Shown: positions 27,863 to 36,608, numbered from the stretch's first letter. The stretch: 39,201 bases of DNA from Deltaproteobacteria bacterium (GCA_019310535.1 JAFDED010000033.1:1-39201); one strand, 5' to 3'. Notes: generated by a model from the sequence alone, not told the origin. Translations and numbers: made by a program.

Positions 27863-28789
27863 ATGGCGATATTACATGTGAAATTATGCAGCTTCAAAGC
27901 TGGAGGTTCTTTAAGAGTGGGCGGGGTTGTTGAGGAGAAAATTTACGATCTGAACTACTGCCATACACGAATGTTGGCTGATGAGAAGAAGGCCACCAGT
28001 TGTTATGGAATTGCCACTAAAGAAGTCCCCTCAGAAATGGTTGCTTTTATCGAGGGAGGACAGCACACATTGGATCTTGCCCGTGGGGCCATCGAGTATA
28101 TCAGGAAGAAGGGGATCAAAGAGGGACCGGGTGGAGAAAAGCTCGTTTATGACCTGAATACAACCCAGTTGTCAACGCCTATTGCTCGCCCAAGCATTTG
28201 GTGCATGGGGCTCGTATTTAAGAGCCACGCAGAAATTGGAGGACTTCAAGTACCAAAGGAACCGACCTTTTTCCATAAGCCACAGGGATGCCTGGTGGGC
28301 CCGGAAGAAATGGTCATCATTCCGAAAGCCTATCCTCATATGATCGTATACGGAACAGAGCTCACCCTTGTCTTTGGAAAGTCAGGGAAAAACATCAGTG
28401 AAGAAAGGGCTTATGATTACGTCTATGGCTATACCGTTCTGAACGATGTTACCGCACGAGGCATTCCCGTGCCCCAAAACAAGATCATGGACACCTTTGC
28501 TCCTGTGGGCCCGTGGATCGTCCCCAAAGATCAAATTTCCACTCCGGGTAAATTGGCCCTGAGATTTCGCGTCAATGGCGTGGAAACGCAAAACGGCAAC
28601 ACCTCGGAGATGCTGTTCAATATACCCATGCACGTTCGAATATTGACCTCTTATTGCAGAATCCATCCCGGTGATCTCCTTGCAACCGGGGATATAGGTG
28701 CTCCCGGGCCGTTGAAACCGGGCGATGTTATGGAAGCAGAGGTCGAGGAGATCGGAGTCCTGCGTAACCCCACCAAACTGGAGGAATAA
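27863..28789 (+). CDS. fumarylacetoacetate hydrolase (FAH)-family protein
   Basis: FAH-superfamily hydrolase or decarboxylase, 308 aa, acting on acyl-pyruvate-like or 2,4-diketo acids, cytoplasmic. The C-terminal FAH fold covers about 105-300, with NDVTARG (D195) and the closing GDLLATGDIGAPGPLKPGD signature. The usual E-x-E metal pair reads Y163-G164-T165-E166-L: the second glutamate is kept and the first is Gly. ATG 27863 follows AGGAGGGAG by a few bases; an in-frame codon at 27815 has no ribosome site. First gene of the transporter operon. FAH enzymes cleave 2,4-diketo-3-deoxy sugar acids in some sugar-acid pathways, which would fit the neighbours. Confidence 0.85.
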   Translation: MAILHVKLCSFKAGGSLRVGGVVEEKIYDLNYCHTRMLADEKKATSCYGIATKEVPSEMVAFIEGGQHTLDLARGAIEYIRKKGIKEGPGGEKLVYDLNTTQLSTPIARPSIWCMGLVFKSHAEIGGLQVPKEPTFFHKPQGCLVGPEEMVIIPKAYPHMIVYGTELTLVFGKSGKNISEERAYDYVYGYTVLNDVTARGIPVPQNKIMDTFAPVGPWIVPKDQISTPGKLALRFRVNGVETQNGNTSEMLFNIPMHVRILTSYCRIHPGDLLATGDIGAPGPLKPGDVMEAEVEEIGVLRNPTKLEE

Positions 28790-28873
28790 GCACAGTATCG
28801 AAGAAAGGAAGGAGGTGAAAACGCAAAAGAACCCAATAAATAAAATCACAACAATAATAAGGGAGGTTGTCTA

Positions 28874-29848
28874 ATGAAAACGAATCGATTCATCGCCATT
28901 CTTTTGGTGGTATTTCTCGCGATTTTTTCCCAGACGGGCACAGCTTTTGCCCAAGGATATCCAAGTAAAGCCATTAAGCTGGTCGCCCCTTTTGGGGCAG
29001 GAGGATCCACGGATTCTTCGGCGAGGATTTTCGCTCGATACCTCGAAAAATATCTGGGAACAAACGTGGCGGTAGTCAATATCAAAGGCGCTGCAGGGAC
29101 CATTGGTTCCATGCAGGTGTACAAGTCCACACCGGATGGCTATACGCTGCTCTGGCATCACCTCACCCTTCTGACCTCATACCATACCGGTGTGGGCAAA
29201 TTTACCTGGGATTCCTTGACGCCCGTATGCCAGGGGGTAAAATTTTATATGGCCATCACCGTCCACAAAGATTCACCATGGAAAACCATCCATGATCTCA
29301 TCAAGGATGCCCAGGCACGACCCGGCAAGATCAAATGGGGAGTAAACATCGGCGCGGGGCTCCACTTCATTGCCATAGGATTGGAAGTTGCCACCGATAC
29401 TAAATTTCACTACGTTGCAGGAGGGGGGGACCGTTCTCAGACAACGGCCCTTCTCGGAAAGCACATCGATGTGTCCAGCCCCAGCGATACCGTCGTCCTT
29501 CAGTATGTCAGGACTGGTCAACTCAGGGTTTTAGCAACCACCGGAGAAAAGAGACTCCCCACCTTACCTGATGTCCCCACCTTGAAAGAAGAGGGGATAG
29601 ATTATACGTTCTACTTTGAACCCTCGCTTTTCGGCCCTCCGGGGCTTCCCGCCGAGGTGATCCGGAAACTGAACAACGCCGTCCAAAAGGTGATGCAAGA
29701 CCCGGAAGCAGCCAAGGATTTTCGTAAAATCGGCATGTACCCAAACTACCTGGAACACAATGCGTTTAAAAAACGATTGTTGAAATTGGACGCCCAATTC
29801 TATATGTTCGCAAGAAAAGGGGGCCTGATCCCAAGTAGGATAAAGTGA
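28874..29848 (+). CDS. tctC: TctC-type substrate-binding protein of a tripartite tricarboxylate transporter
   Basis: Periplasmic solute receptor (Bug/TctC family), 324 aa, binding a carboxylate and delivering it to TctAB. Residues 1-27 are a signal peptide with the AFA-Q cut. The mature part has the family features VAPFGAGGSTD, GAAGTIGS and PDGYTLL, then KLPDVPTLKE-like and FGPPGLP segments. GGGAGG precedes the ATG, which overlaps an upstream TAA as TAATG; that TAA closes a 19-codon frame beginning GTG at 28815 right at an AAGGAGG. A stem-loop with a T-run follows the gene. Confidence 0.93.
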   Translation: MKTNRFIAILLVVFLAIFSQTGTAFAQGYPSKAIKLVAPFGAGGSTDSSARIFARYLEKYLGTNVAVVNIKGAAGTIGSMQVYKSTPDGYTLLWHHLTLLTSYHTGVGKFTWDSLTPVCQGVKFYMAITVHKDSPWKTIHDLIKDAQARPGKIKWGVNIGAGLHFIAIGLEVATDTKFHYVAGGGDRSQTTALLGKHIDVSSPSDTVVLQYVRTGQLRVLATTGEKRLPTLPDVPTLKEEGIDYTFYFEPSLFGPPGLPAEVIRKLNNAVQKVMQDPEAAKDFRKIGMYPNYLEHNAFKKRLLKLDAQFYMFARKGGLIPSRIK

Positions 29849-29858
29849 CTTGAAGACG

Positions 29859-29895
29859 AGAGAGGCTCACCCCGCAGAGCTTGAGCCTCTCTTTT
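29859..29895 (+). terminator. stem-loop with T-run between tctC and tctB
   Basis: A perfect 11-bp stem, 29859-29869 with 29882-29892 (AGAGAGGCTCA / TGAGCCTCTCT), a 12-base loop, then TTTT and GTT. It begins 11 bases after the tctC stop and ends 44 bases before the tctB start. This is a factor-independent terminator by structure. Since the operon continues, partial read-through would give more binding protein than membrane subunits, a common arrangement in binding-protein-dependent systems. Confidence 0.8.
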
Positions 29896-29938
29896 GTTAC
29901 GTGAATCTCTCCTTCAGGAACGCCGACGACGATCACAA

Positions 29939-30433
29939 ATGAAACACAAACACACCGATTTCATTATTCCGCTTATAATCATTGGGGCATCCATCTTTTT
30001 ATACCTTCAGACCAATCAAATTCCCGCTCCTCGTTTCGAGCCCTTGGGCTCTGCCTTTTTTCCAAGGCTGATGCTCATTTCAATCATCTTTCTCAGCCTG
30101 ATTCTGATCTTTAAAAACTTTATCAGCATCGATAAAAAAGCCCTGAAAGAACATGTCAGCGTTCCGCCCGCGAACAAATCAAAAGATGAAGTGATCCCCA
30201 GAAAGATTCAATACGTCCTGGGGACGATTTTCATTTGGGGATTATATATTTTGCTGATTACGATCACCGATTTTTCCTATCTGGTGTTGACTTTCTTGTT
30301 CTTGTTCATTTTCGCCTGGTTCCTTGCCTTTTGGAGAATCCGCGCCGCATATCATGCTTTAGGCTTGGCCTTCATAGTTACAATCATCATCTATTTGATT
30401 TTCGGGCAATTTTTGAAAATCTTTTTCCCCTAG
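29939..30433 (+). CDS. tctB: TctB small membrane subunit
   Basis: 164-aa integral membrane protein with 4 predicted helices, the small subunit of the tripartite tricarboxylate transporter. It has the QTNQIPAPRFEPLGSAFFPR segment after helix 1 that marks TctB, a charged loop (about 60-90) and a hydrophobic C-terminal half. ATG 29939 starts directly before helix 1 but lacks a good ribosome site; TTG 29894 in the same frame would add 15 residues inside the terminator region and is less likely. It lies 13 bp before tctA. Confidence 0.88.
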   Translation: MKHKHTDFIIPLIIIGASIFLYLQTNQIPAPRFEPLGSAFFPRLMLISIIFLSLILIFKNFISIDKKALKEHVSVPPANKSKDEVIPRKIQYVLGTIFIWGLYILLITITDFSYLVLTFLFLFIFAWFLAFWRIRAAYHALGLAFIVTIIIYLIFGQFLKIFFP

Positions 30434-30446
30434 CGGAGGATCGTTC

Positions 30447-31964
30447 ATGGAGATGCTCCAGCATATGTTGCTCGGCTTACACTATGTTATTCATCCAGAT
30501 ATTCTTTTCATCATCGTGTTTGGGGTGATTCTCGGGATCATCGTCGGGGCTATTCCAGGCTTAACGGCCACGATGGCCGTCGCCCTGGCCATTCCCATCA
30601 CATTCGGAATGGAGGCCATGAATGGATTGGGATTATTGATCTCCATTTATGTGGGCGGCCTGACGGGTGGGTTGATCTCCGCCATCCTTTTAAGAATTCC
30701 TGGAACCCCAGCTTCGATCGCCACTACGTTCGATGGGTACCCTATGGCTCAGAAGGGAGAACCGGGCAAGGCCCTCGGTTACGGCGTGTTCGCCTCTTTT
30801 CTCGGCGGTGGATTCAGCTATATTTGCCTGTTAACCATAGCTCCTGCTGTTGCCAACCTGGCGCTTAAACTAAGCTATTTCGAATTCTTCTCAATCATTA
30901 TATGCGCCATGGTGATGATCGCGGATGCTAGTGAGAAATCATTGATCAAAGCGTTGATATCCGGATTTTTGGGAATGCTTATCGCCACCGTAGGCGTAGC
31001 CCCGGTGGATGCGGCATTCAGGTTCACCTTCGGATGGGATCAACTTAATGCAGGTTTTGCCCTTCCCTCGATGTTGATTGGGCTTTTCGCCGTCTCTCAA
31101 GTTTTGAATGATGTAGAAAACATCGGGAAAAAAATTCCCGATTTTTTGGTCAACTATCGAAACATCATCCCAAAATGGGGGGATTTGAAAGAATCAATCG
31201 GCAACCTGCTCCGGTCCTCCCTCATTGGGACGGGTATCGGCCTCATCCCGGGCGTGGGAGCTGTGACGGCCGGGCTTGTCGCTTACAATCAGGCAAAAAA
31301 CGCTTCCGAGCATCCGGAAAAGTTCGGAACCGGAATCAAGGAAGGCATTATCGCCTCAGAGGCGGCGAACAATGCGGTCTCAGGAGGAGCCATGATTCCT
31401 CTTCTCACCCTGGGCATACCGGGCAGCCCCGTTGCAGCGTTGCTGCTGAGCGGACTGATTATAAAGGACCTGCTACCTGGCCCGGCTCTTTTCACCAGCA
31501 ATCCCGGAATAGTCTATGGATTTTTCTTCGCGTTCATTCTTGCGAACATTGCCATGTTTTTATTGATGCTTGTCTTCATCAAACCTTTTGCCATGGTCCT
31601 GAAGATCCCCAAGCACCTTCTCATCCCTCCTATTCTGGCCATGTGCGTCATCGGTGCGTACGTCTCCAATAACCGGATGATTGATGTCTGGGTCCTTTTC
31701 GGTTTCGGGATTTTGGGCTATTTGATGGAAAAAGGAGGATATCCGCTTGGACCCATGGTGCTTGGGATCATTTTGGGCCCAATCGCCGAAGTTCAAATAC
31801 GAAGGGGTTTGACGGCAAGTGCAGGGAGTTTCATGCCCCTGATTACACGACCCGTTTCGCTGATCTTCCTCATCATCGCCCTTTTCGTGCTCATCTATCC
31901 ATTTTATCAAAATTGGAAGAAAAGGAAAAAAATCGATGCGCAGGAACAAAAAGAAGAAATTTAA
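30447..31964 (+). CDS. tctA: TctA large membrane subunit
   Basis: 505-aa transport channel of the tripartite tricarboxylate family with about 11-12 helices. The two family signatures are present: GAIPGLTATMAVALAIP and GTPASIATTFDGYP near the N-terminus, and GLIPGVGAVTAGLVAY with GGAMIPLLTLGIPGSP in the second half. GGAGG lies 9 bases before the ATG. Its end overlaps the dehydratase gene by 29 bp. With TctC and TctB it imports an organic acid using an ion gradient. Confidence 0.95.
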   Translation: MEMLQHMLLGLHYVIHPDILFIIVFGVILGIIVGAIPGLTATMAVALAIPITFGMEAMNGLGLLISIYVGGLTGGLISAILLRIPGTPASIATTFDGYPMAQKGEPGKALGYGVFASFLGGGFSYICLLTIAPAVANLALKLSYFEFFSIIICAMVMIADASEKSLIKALISGFLGMLIATVGVAPVDAAFRFTFGWDQLNAGFALPSMLIGLFAVSQVLNDVENIGKKIPDFLVNYRNIIPKWGDLKESIGNLLRSSLIGTGIGLIPGVGAVTAGLVAYNQAKNASEHPEKFGTGIKEGIIASEAANNAVSGGAMIPLLTLGIPGSPVAALLLSGLIIKDLLPGPALFTSNPGIVYGFFFAFILANIAMFLLMLVFIKPFAMVLKIPKHLLIPPILAMCVIGAYVSNNRMIDVWVLFGFGILGYLMEKGGYPLGPMVLGIILGPIAEVQIRRGLTASAGSFMPLITRPVSLIFLIIALFVLIYPFYQNWKKRKKIDAQEQKEEI

Positions 31965-33609
31965 CACCTGGCATGAAATGGTACAGCGAGGGCTCTTTCT
32001 CGGCATGGGGTTCACCGAGGCCGATTTTGAGCGCCCCTTTATCGGCATCGCCAACACATGGAGTGAAGCCAACCCCGGCCATTATCATCTCAGATCCCTG
32101 GCTGAGGCGGTCAAAAGGGGCGTTTGGCAGGCCGGCGGAACTCCGGTGGAATTCAATACCATATCGATTTGTGATGGTATGGCACTGGATAAACGGTATC
32201 ACCTGCCGGCAAGGGATCTCATAGCCTTTTCGACCACGCATTTTTTGAAGGCCCATGGTTTCTCGGGGTGCATCTTCATTTCTTCATGCGACAAAAATGT
32301 CCCTGGCCAGCTTATGGCGGCTGCCAGCGTGAACATCCCTTCGATTTTTGTAACGGGAGGATACATGCTTCCCGGAAGCTTCCGGGGCGAGGACATAGTT
32401 TGCTGCACCGACGGCAGAAGGCTTTTCGGTGAGTACGAAAAAGGAGCCATGACAGAAGATGAGTTTTGCGATCTTTTGAATTGTACTCATTCAGGGGTGG
32501 GGGCCTGCGGAACTATGGGTACCGCAAATACCATGCAGATCATGACTGAGGCCCTCGGGATGAGCCTGCCGGGATCTGCTGCTGTTGCGGCGGTAATGGC
32601 AAAAAAATACTGGATCGCCGAGGAAAGTGGAAAGCAGATCATGAACCTGGTCAAGGACGGTCTGACCGCCAGAAAGATAATGACTCGCCAGGCTTTCCAT
32701 AACGCCGTTAAAGTCCTTATGGCCATAGGCGGCTCCACCAATGCTATTTTGCATCTTACTGCTATCGCTAAAAAAGCGGGAATCAATCTCACACTCGATA
32801 TATTCGATGAAATCAGTGCAAAGGTTCCTTTCATTTGCGACGTCAAGCCCTCCGGGAAATATACTGTTCACGATTTTGCGGAATCAGGAGGGGTTCCATC
32901 TCTTCAGAAGGCGATCAAAGAGCTGCTGTACTTGAAATCATTGACCGTCACCTGCAAAACGCTCGGTGAAAATCTTGATGGATTTCCTGCGGTATCGGGC
33001 AAGGCCATCAGGAGCATCGCGAATTCCCTGCACCCTGATGGAGGACTGGTTGTTCTGCGTGGAAATCTGGCTCCGGAGGGGGCGATTATAAAAAAATCCG
33101 GAGTACACAGAGATTTGTACCGGCATCGCGGGCCTGCCAGAATATTCGATTCGTACATGGAATTTGAATCCCTCATGTCAAAGGGGTCATTCCATCTGAC
33201 CGCCGATGAAGTCATCGTTATCCGCAATGAAGGCCCGCGCGGCGGGCCGGGAATGCAGGAGATCCTTATCCCTCCGGTTCTTTACAAGCATGGCCTGGAG
33301 AACATTGTCGTCATCACTGACGGAAGGACTTCCGGCACGTCGCGGGGAAGATTGGTGCTGCACGTCTCTCCAGAGGCCGAGGCCGGCGGTCCTCTGGCGC
33401 TTATACGCCCGGGCGATATGATAATGCTCGATATAGAAAAAAAAGACCTTCACGTGGAGATCACTCAAAGGGAAATGGAAAAACGCAAAAAGGCGTGGCA
33501 ATGGACGCCTAAAAAGGAAGACGATTGGCTGGCGCTGTATCAGAAGATGGCCTTATCCGCCGGGGAAGGCGGAATGGTTTCTCTGTCGCCTGATAAGGAA
33601 GTAACATGA
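31936..33609 (+). CDS. IlvD/Edd-family sugar-acid dehydratase
   Basis: 557-aa Fe-S dehydratase of the dihydroxyacid/aldonate group, removing water from a 2,3-dihydroxy acid to give a 2-oxo-3-deoxy acid. The cluster and Mg motifs are ICDGMALD (D80), SSCDKNVPG (C118, D119, K120 as expected carbamylated lysine) and GACGTMGTANTM (C191). The usual first cluster cysteine, normally in N-x4-PCNxHLR, is Gly48 (NPGHYHLR), so one of three ligands is missing. The C-terminal part has GPRGGPGM and TDGRTSG as in active family members. It begins inside tctA and ends ATGA with the next gene, so it is tightly coupled. Likely substrate: the acid imported by TctABC. Confidence 0.88.
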   Translation: MRRNKKKKFNTWHEMVQRGLFLGMGFTEADFERPFIGIANTWSEANPGHYHLRSLAEAVKRGVWQAGGTPVEFNTISICDGMALDKRYHLPARDLIAFSTTHFLKAHGFSGCIFISSCDKNVPGQLMAAASVNIPSIFVTGGYMLPGSFRGEDIVCCTDGRRLFGEYEKGAMTEDEFCDLLNCTHSGVGACGTMGTANTMQIMTEALGMSLPGSAAVAAVMAKKYWIAEESGKQIMNLVKDGLTARKIMTRQAFHNAVKVLMAIGGSTNAILHLTAIAKKAGINLTLDIFDEISAKVPFICDVKPSGKYTVHDFAESGGVPSLQKAIKELLYLKSLTVTCKTLGENLDGFPAVSGKAIRSIANSLHPDGGLVVLRGNLAPEGAIIKKSGVHRDLYRHRGPARIFDSYMEFESLMSKGSFHLTADEVIVIRNEGPRGGPGMQEILIPPVLYKHGLENIVVITDGRTSGTSRGRLVLHVSPEAEAGGPLALIRPGDMIMLDIEKKDLHVEITQREMEKRKKAWQWTPKKEDDWLALYQKMALSAGEGGMVSLSPDKEVT

Positions 33610-34589
33610 ACGCACCTATTAAGGTTCTCCTTACCGAAGCGATAGACGAAGAAGCCCTTGCGTTGCTTGAACGAAAAGCCCGTGTTGAGTTTCTTGACGA
33701 TTTAACGAAAGAGAAGCTGTTGGAGAGGATGGGAAACGTTGACATTCTTTTCAACAAAACAGATGCCAGCATGGTGGACCGGGACGTAATAAGAGCCGGG
33801 AAAAGGCTTCGGCTGATAGCTCGTCATGGATCAGGCTACAGCAACGTTGACGTTCAATACGCCACGGAAAAAGGAATACCCATCACGTATACACCAGGAG
33901 TAAACGCCCACTCAGTGGCTGAATATACCTTCGGATTGCTGCTGATGCTCGCAAAAAAAATGCTGCCGGCCATCGAGGCCGCCAGGAAAGGCATGCCCGA
34001 CAGAAGGAAATTCCGGGGAGTGGAACTGTATGGAAAAACCTTCGGTATTATAGGCGTGGGTTCAATCGGAAGGGAAGTCGTAAAAAGGGCACTGGCCTTT
34101 GGAATGAAGGTGCTGGCTTATCATCCCAGGCCATCCGCGTCCAGGCTTTCGGATCTTGATTTAAAGCTGGTGAGTTTGGAAGAACTTTTGATTGCCAGCG
34201 ATGTGGTCTCGTTTCACGCCTCCCTGACGCCGGAAACGACCAGACTTTTGGGAAAGCGGGAGTTTTCAATGATGAAGAAATCAGCGTTTTTCTTGAATCT
34301 CGGCCGTGGGGAGAACATAGATGAGGATGCATTAGTTGAAGCCTTGAAGCATAAGATGATTGCCGGGGCGGCAGTGGACGTGGTATTGGAAGAGCCGGTC
34401 AGAAAAGAAAACCCCCTTTTGGCGTTGGACAATGCTGTCGTCCTGCCCCATATTGCATCCATGACCCCCGAAGCTCAGAAGAGGACCGCTATGACGGCGG
34501 TTGAGGATATCATCAGATTCATCAATGGCCAAAGGTCCAGGTTTATGGTAAATCCAGAGGCTTTTGCGAATCGTGCTGATGAAAATTAA
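33606..34589 (+). CDS. D-2-hydroxyacid dehydrogenase (SerA-like)
   Basis: 327-aa NAD(P)-dependent dehydrogenase of the phosphoglycerate/hydroxypyruvate reductase family. The nucleotide fold has GVGSIG at 150-155; the catalytic triad is R234 (NLGRGE), E263 (EEP) and H282 (LPHIAS). After the second beta strand the sequence reads YHPRP instead of the usual acidic residue, which leans towards NADPH (inference). Its ATG overlaps the dehydratase stop (ATGA at 33606-33609). In the locus it could oxidise a hydroxy acid or reduce a 2-oxo product such as glyoxylate or hydroxypyruvate released by the aldolase. Confidence 0.9.
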   Translation: MNAPIKVLLTEAIDEEALALLERKARVEFLDDLTKEKLLERMGNVDILFNKTDASMVDRDVIRAGKRLRLIARHGSGYSNVDVQYATEKGIPITYTPGVNAHSVAEYTFGLLLMLAKKMLPAIEAARKGMPDRRKFRGVELYGKTFGIIGVGSIGREVVKRALAFGMKVLAYHPRPSASRLSDLDLKLVSLEELLIASDVVSFHASLTPETTRLLGKREFSMMKKSAFFLNLGRGENIDEDALVEALKHKMIAGAAVDVVLEEPVRKENPLLALDNAVVLPHIASMTPEAQKRTAMTAVEDIIRFINGQRSRFMVNPEAFANRADEN

Positions 34590-34609
34590 AGTCGGAAGGA
34601 GAATTGAAC

Positions 34610-35512
34610 ATGGAAGAAAGGATCAAAGGCATAATCCCTCCAATGATTACATCATTCACACCCGATGGAGAGGTGTATGAAAAAGGGACGCTTGATGTGC
34701 TGAATTTTCTCTTGGAAAGGGGTGTGCACGGCCTTTTCATCATAGGCTCCTACGGAAGTTTCGCCCTGATGAGCACCGAGGAAAGGAAGAGAATAGCGAA
34801 AATAATCATTGACGAGGTCGACGGAAGGGCACCAGTCATCGTGCAAATCGGTGACCCTTCCACCAGAACCGCGGTGGAGCTGGCTAAACACGCTCAAGAC
34901 ACAGGAGCCGCAGCAGTGGCAAGCGTAATCCCCTTCTACTATGCCGGCATAGCATATAAAGAGGTTGAAGTAGTAAGGCATTTCGAGGATATTGTCAAGG
35001 CGGTTACTATTCCCACATATCTCTACAATAATCCCAAGACCACCGGCTATAACTTGACTTCCTCTGTTCTTTTGAAACTGGTCAATGCGGGCGTGAAGGG
35101 TATGAAAGACAGCAGTGGAGATTTTATGCTCTTTGCCGAATTCATGAATGAAGTTAGACGCGTAACAAACGATTTCAACTTCATGACAGGCACCGTTGGA
35201 CTCCTCCAGCCCGCTTACATGTTGGGAGCCTGCTCCTGCGTGGCAGGTACGGCGAATGCTTTTCCGGAGCTGGTTGTGGAGCTTTACGATGCCCTGACGG
35301 GGAAGAATTATGACAAAGCTTCCGAACTTCAGGCAAAGGTGATAGATATCAGAAAACTTCAGGCGGCCAGTGGCTTCAGGCCCGCGGGTTGTTATTCTAT
35401 CCTTAAGATGCGGGGGATAGATCCGGGAACCGTGCGCAGGCCCTGGAGAGAACCTGATGAAAAAGAGTACGCCTTTATGAAAGAAGGACTATCTGAGCTC
35501 GGGATTTTGTAA
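34610..35512 (+). CDS. dihydrodipicolinate synthase (DapA)-family aldolase
   Basis: 300-aa TIM-barrel class I aldolase of the DapA/NAL/KDG-aldolase family. The Schiff-base lysine is K166 (GMKDSSG) and the catalytic tyrosine Y139 (YLYNNP). The carboxylate-binding loop, GTTGE in DapA, reads GSYGS at 46-50, so it is unlikely to be a lysine-biosynthesis DapA. A 2-oxo-3-deoxy sugar-acid aldolase or related lyase is more likely, given the dehydratase and kinase on either side. GGAAGGAG lies 9 bases before ATG 34610; an in-frame TTG at 34604 is too close to it. Confidence 0.88.
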   Translation: MEERIKGIIPPMITSFTPDGEVYEKGTLDVLNFLLERGVHGLFIIGSYGSFALMSTEERKRIAKIIIDEVDGRAPVIVQIGDPSTRTAVELAKHAQDTGAAAVASVIPFYYAGIAYKEVEVVRHFEDIVKAVTIPTYLYNNPKTTGYNLTSSVLLKLVNAGVKGMKDSSGDFMLFAEFMNEVRRVTNDFNFMTGTVGLLQPAYMLGACSCVAGTANAFPELVVELYDALTGKNYDKASELQAKVIDIRKLQAASGFRPAGCYSILKMRGIDPGTVRRPWREPDEKEYAFMKEGLSELGIL

Positions 35513-35533
35513 CTGACACGCAGGAGAATGGAT

Positions 35534-36523
35534 GTGGCCAGAAGCATTGATGTGGTAACCATTGGGGAACTGCTTTACGTTCTTCGAGCACCTCATCAGG
35601 GGACATTAGAAAGAACCAAAATGCTTGAATGCCTGTCCGGAGGGGCCGAGGGGAATGTGGTTATCGGTCTGTCCCGCCTCGGCCTCCAGACGGCGTTTGT
35701 GAGTAAAGTCAGGGATAACTTTATCGGCCGAACATTGGTCGACGATCTCAAAAGTTTCGATGTCGATACTCGATGTATAATCCTTGATGATACGGGCCGC
35801 ATGGGGATAATGTTTGTGGAACTCGGCTCCCCGCCGCGCCCCAACAATATAGTTTATGATCGTGAAGGCGCTTCCATAACGCATTTGAAACCAGAAGAGG
35901 TGGATTGGGCGTATTTCAGGAGTGCAAAAAATTTTTATTTCAGCGGCATCAGCCCCGCCCTTGGCGAAAATTGCAGACAGACGCTGTTAAAGGCTGTTCA
36001 TGAAGCAAAAGCCGCGAAAATGAAGATATTTTATGATGTGAACTTCAGATCTAAATTATGGAGTTACTCCGAAGCCCGGCGGTTTTTAATGACGATAATC
36101 GATGATATCGATGTTCTTTTCATCCAGCTCTCTGACGCGGAAAAAATGTTTCAAACGAGAGGACAACCAGGAGAAAAGGCTCGGGAATTGAAGCGTCGAC
36201 TCGGGGTAAACACACTGGTGCTTACTCTTGGTCCGGAGGGTGCCGCTGTTGCCGGAGATGTGGAGCTGTTCAAAAAAGCTTTTCCAACACAGCCGACAAA
36301 CAGACTGGGTGTCGGCGACAGCTTTGTGGCTGGATTTATGTACGGTTATCTCAAGGGGGACGTTGAATCCGCTCTCGAATACGGCACTGCAATGGCCGCC
36401 ATAAAATCCACGATTCCTAATGAAAATCGACCTCTTATCACGAAAAAACAGGTCGAGGACTTGATCGCTTCTCAGGATGCAGAAAACATCTTGAGGAACT
36501 CTTCACATTCAATAATTCGCTGA
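35534..36523 (+). CDS. PfkB-family carbohydrate kinase, KDG-kinase-like
   Basis: Ribokinase-family sugar kinase, 329 aa from GTG 35534. N-terminal GGAEGNV (substrate side), the DVNFRSKLW motif typical of 2-keto-3-deoxygluconate kinases, and the C-terminal GVGDSF motif with catalytic base D262. ATG 35528 lies only 1 base after AGGAG, whereas GTG 35534 has the usual spacing of 7, so GTG is preferred. Together with the dehydratase it suggests a 2-oxo-3-deoxy acid is phosphorylated before cleavage. The neighbouring aldolase may act on the phosphate, or the two may serve different acids. Last gene of the operon. Confidence 0.85.
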   Translation: MARSIDVVTIGELLYVLRAPHQGTLERTKMLECLSGGAEGNVVIGLSRLGLQTAFVSKVRDNFIGRTLVDDLKSFDVDTRCIILDDTGRMGIMFVELGSPPRPNNIVYDREGASITHLKPEEVDWAYFRSAKNFYFSGISPALGENCRQTLLKAVHEAKAAKMKIFYDVNFRSKLWSYSEARRFLMTIIDDIDVLFIQLSDAEKMFQTRGQPGEKARELKRRLGVNTLVLTLGPEGAAVAGDVELFKKAFPTQPTNRLGVGDSFVAGFMYGYLKGDVESALEYGTAMAAIKSTIPNENRPLITKKQVEDLIASQDAENILRNSSHSIIR

Positions 36524-36566
36524 CCAACGGAAAAATCAGTATCCAGATATTGCATTTGATAATTTT

Positions 36567-36608
36567 CCGCCCATAATGCCCTGATTTTTCAAGGCGGGGG
36601 GTTTTTTT
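36567..36608 (+). terminator. probable operon terminator
   Basis: CCGCC (36567-36571) pairs with GGCGG (36593-36597), followed after GGGG by seven T (36602-36608). The loop is long, about 21 bases, and an alternative pairing CCT/AGG exists, so the stem is modest. The position 44 bp after the kinase stop fits the end of the catabolic operon. Confidence 0.45.

Noticed and set aside
28815..28874. 19-codon frame starting GTG at a strong AAGGAGG and ending TAATG with tctC
   Set aside because: The GTG is too close to the AAGGAGG for normal initiation. More likely the purine-rich stretch is a leader; kept only as a note under tctC.
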